DNA of 14,429 bases from CAZPCZ01 sp964585225. GTDB taxonomy: Bacteria; Patescibacteriota; Patescibacteriia; JACPHY01. How positions within the stretch are numbered: position 1 is the first letter of the stretch; each line of letters starts with the position of its first letter. The notes below the pieces were generated by a model. It was not told the origin of the DNA and did no database searches. It was given only the letters and a program-made list of their open reading frames with translations. A program made the translations under genes and the position numbers. The DNA is taken from assembly GCA_964585225.1 (NCBI GenBank), contig CAZPCZ010000033.1, positions 1 to 14,429 on the forward strand. The letters are read 5' to 3'. Below, in pieces: positions 13,482 through 14,429 of the stretch.

Positions 13482-14030
13482 ATGATCCTGCTCGCCCTTC
13501 TCTACGCAGTGCAGGATGCGGTCGAAATCAAAACCAACGACGAAACATCGACCCCCCGGGTCCGCTTCTCGGCCACCGCCGGAGCTTCCGCGAGACTCAA
13601 GGGTCTGACCGAGCTCGACGTGAGCTCGAACAAGATCAGCAACCTCGCGACGGCGGCCCTTTCGGCGGATGCGGTCCGATTCGATCAGCTCGGGAGCATC
13701 AACGGGCCGTTCGTCCAATTGAGCCCCAGCTCGGTTCAGGCCTGGAGCAACAACAACATCGGGATCTATCTCAACGAGACGGGCACCGGGACACCGAAAC
13801 TGATGGAACTCCAGTCCGCCGGTACGGCTCGCCTCATTGTGGACAACACGGGGGCCATCACAACCGGGACGTGGAGCGCTTCGACGATTGCCGTCAACAA
13901 AGGCGGCACCGGCACGACCAGCCTCAGCTCGAACCAGTTCCTTTGGTACAACGGGTCGGACCTGATTTCCAGCGGTTACGACAACGACAGCTTTCTGGCG
14001 CGACACTCGGCGGACACATTTGCCGGATGA
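13482..14030 (+). CDS. Exported tail-fibre-like repeat protein, 182 aa, abruptly ended
   Basis: I prefer the ATG at 13482 because it gives a compact signal peptide, MILLALLYAVQ before DAVEIK; an in-frame ATG at 13452 adds ten polar residues. The protein then reads TSTPRVRFSATAGASARLKG, LTELDVSSNKISNLATAALS, ADAVRFDQLGS, and ends with the hallmark GAITTGTWSASTIAVNKGGT, GTTSLSSNQFLWYNGSDLIS. 'NkIsNla.....aaDAvrfdQl' and 'TTGTW.aStI.v.kGGTGtts' are typical of phage-tail-fibre-like and large surface fibre proteins. These normally continue for hundreds of residues to a chaperone or adhesion domain. Here the frame ends after HSADTFAG, a phrase that usually leads into another repeat, so it is probably a truncated fibre. 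Adhesion or surface display is inferred from the family. Confidence 0.75.
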   Translation: MILLALLYAVQDAVEIKTNDETSTPRVRFSATAGASARLKGLTELDVSSNKISNLATAALSADAVRFDQLGSINGPFVQLSPSSVQAWSNNNIGIYLNETGTGTPKLMELQSAGTARLIVDNTGAITTGTWSASTIAVNKGGTGTTSLSSNQFLWYNGSDLISSGYDNDSFLARHSADTFAG

Positions 14031-14429
14031 ACCTCTTTATGTATCGGGCCCCGTTGGGGGCACTCAAGGCTCGGCTCTTGATCCCGCTGACGAACTCCTG
14101 CAGCTCCTTTTCGGTGTTCCGTTCTCGATGATCCGCTTGTTCTCCATGAGCCGTGAGGCGATGCAACGACCGCAGCGGCGTGGGGGGCGCCGGAACGAGA
14201 CTCCTCGCGTGCGTGGTGATCCAGATGGACGGCGGGGGGAAGCGGGGGCTCACATAATTCCGGCAGGATCCGAACACGAAGAGCGCGGAGATTTGTGAGT
14301 GAATCTCAATCTGGCGGCGGATTTCGAATCTCCTCGAGGAGCATCCGGCGGACATAGCCATCACCGGATTCGATTTCGAGGCGGATCAGCGGGCCATCCG
14401 GTTCCGGGGGTTGCGTAGCGACGGGGAGG
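14031..14429. other. No confident gene; possible decayed coding sequence to the right edge
   Basis: A plus-strand frame (14020-14298) reads DEPLYVSGPVGGTQGSALDP and ADELLQLLFGVPFSMIRLFS before becoming arginine- and glycine-rich, which may be old coding sequence. A different plus frame from about 14302 to the edge reads NLLEEHPADIAITGFDFEAD then QRAIRFRGLRSDGE with no start codon. Its strand-turn-strand character recalls PilN/GspL-type periplasmic domains, but this is too short to claim. Minus-strand frames here look like shadows. Confidence 0.35.

Noticed and set aside
13371..14006. 211-codon minus-strand frame
   Set aside because: It lies opposite the tail-fibre-like gene. The plus strand carries the recognisable fibre motifs and signal peptide.
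1..14429. CRISPR array, tRNA, rRNA or reverse transcriptase
   Set aside because: Nothing matching regular spaced repeats, cloverleaf or rRNA blocks was seen, and no YxDD-type reverse transcriptase frame was found on either strand.

Overview
The window is GC-rich and compactly coded. It carries many secreted or membrane-anchored proteins, a formylglycine-generating-enzyme (FGE)-type gene, BNR-propeller and subtilase exoproteins, a HipAB-type module and an IS66-like element. This suits an uncultured Gram-negative bacterium with a large secretome. Planctomycetota or a neighbouring phylum is my best guess, but no rRNA or marker gene supports it.

Left part, minus strand (1-7331). An FGE-domain gene enters from the left edge. 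Separated from it by a small ORF is a tightly coupled run read right to left: a 114-aa membrane protein, a secreted BNR/sialidase-like propeller, a membrane-anchored helical protein and a full-length S8 subtilase with an intact Asp-His-Ser triad. The last three overlap by GTGA/ATGA junctions. Upstream of this run lie two decayed genes: the end of a linalool-dehydratase-like barrel protein with an in-frame amber, and the C-terminal third of a second subtilase. Next to these is a scrap of an IS66-type TnpA-like helix-turn-helix. The run looks like an exoprotein operon whose promoter-proximal end has been eroded.

Middle (7440-10761). A hipB-hipA pair sits behind an AT-rich promoter overlapped by a 7-bp inverted repeat that reaches the hipB start codon; hipB is probably leaderless. 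Next is a 1.65-kb single-transposase IS66 element with terminal inverted repeats. Its transposase frame is broken by one missing base in a G-run.

Right part (10762-14429). A probably leaderless secreted protein is followed by a divergent pair: a one-TM helical protein on the minus strand and a secreted protein ending in an 'AG-x-YEC ... YWIAPEVGIV' domain on the plus strand. Six bases after the latter lies a 61-codon piece that is only the C-terminal end of an FGE/C-type-lectin-fold domain. An 86-nt, exactly symmetric, three-tier inverted repeat begins in the last codons of that piece. Then comes a short tail-fibre-like protein that ends abruptly, and about 400 bases without a confident gene.

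The most unusual items are the orphan FGE tail joined to its large palindrome (perhaps a diversity-generating-retroelement target end or a MITE), the amber-interrupted gene in the exoprotein cluster, and the self-overlapping HipAB control region. No reverse transcriptase, CRISPR array, tRNA or rRNA is visible.
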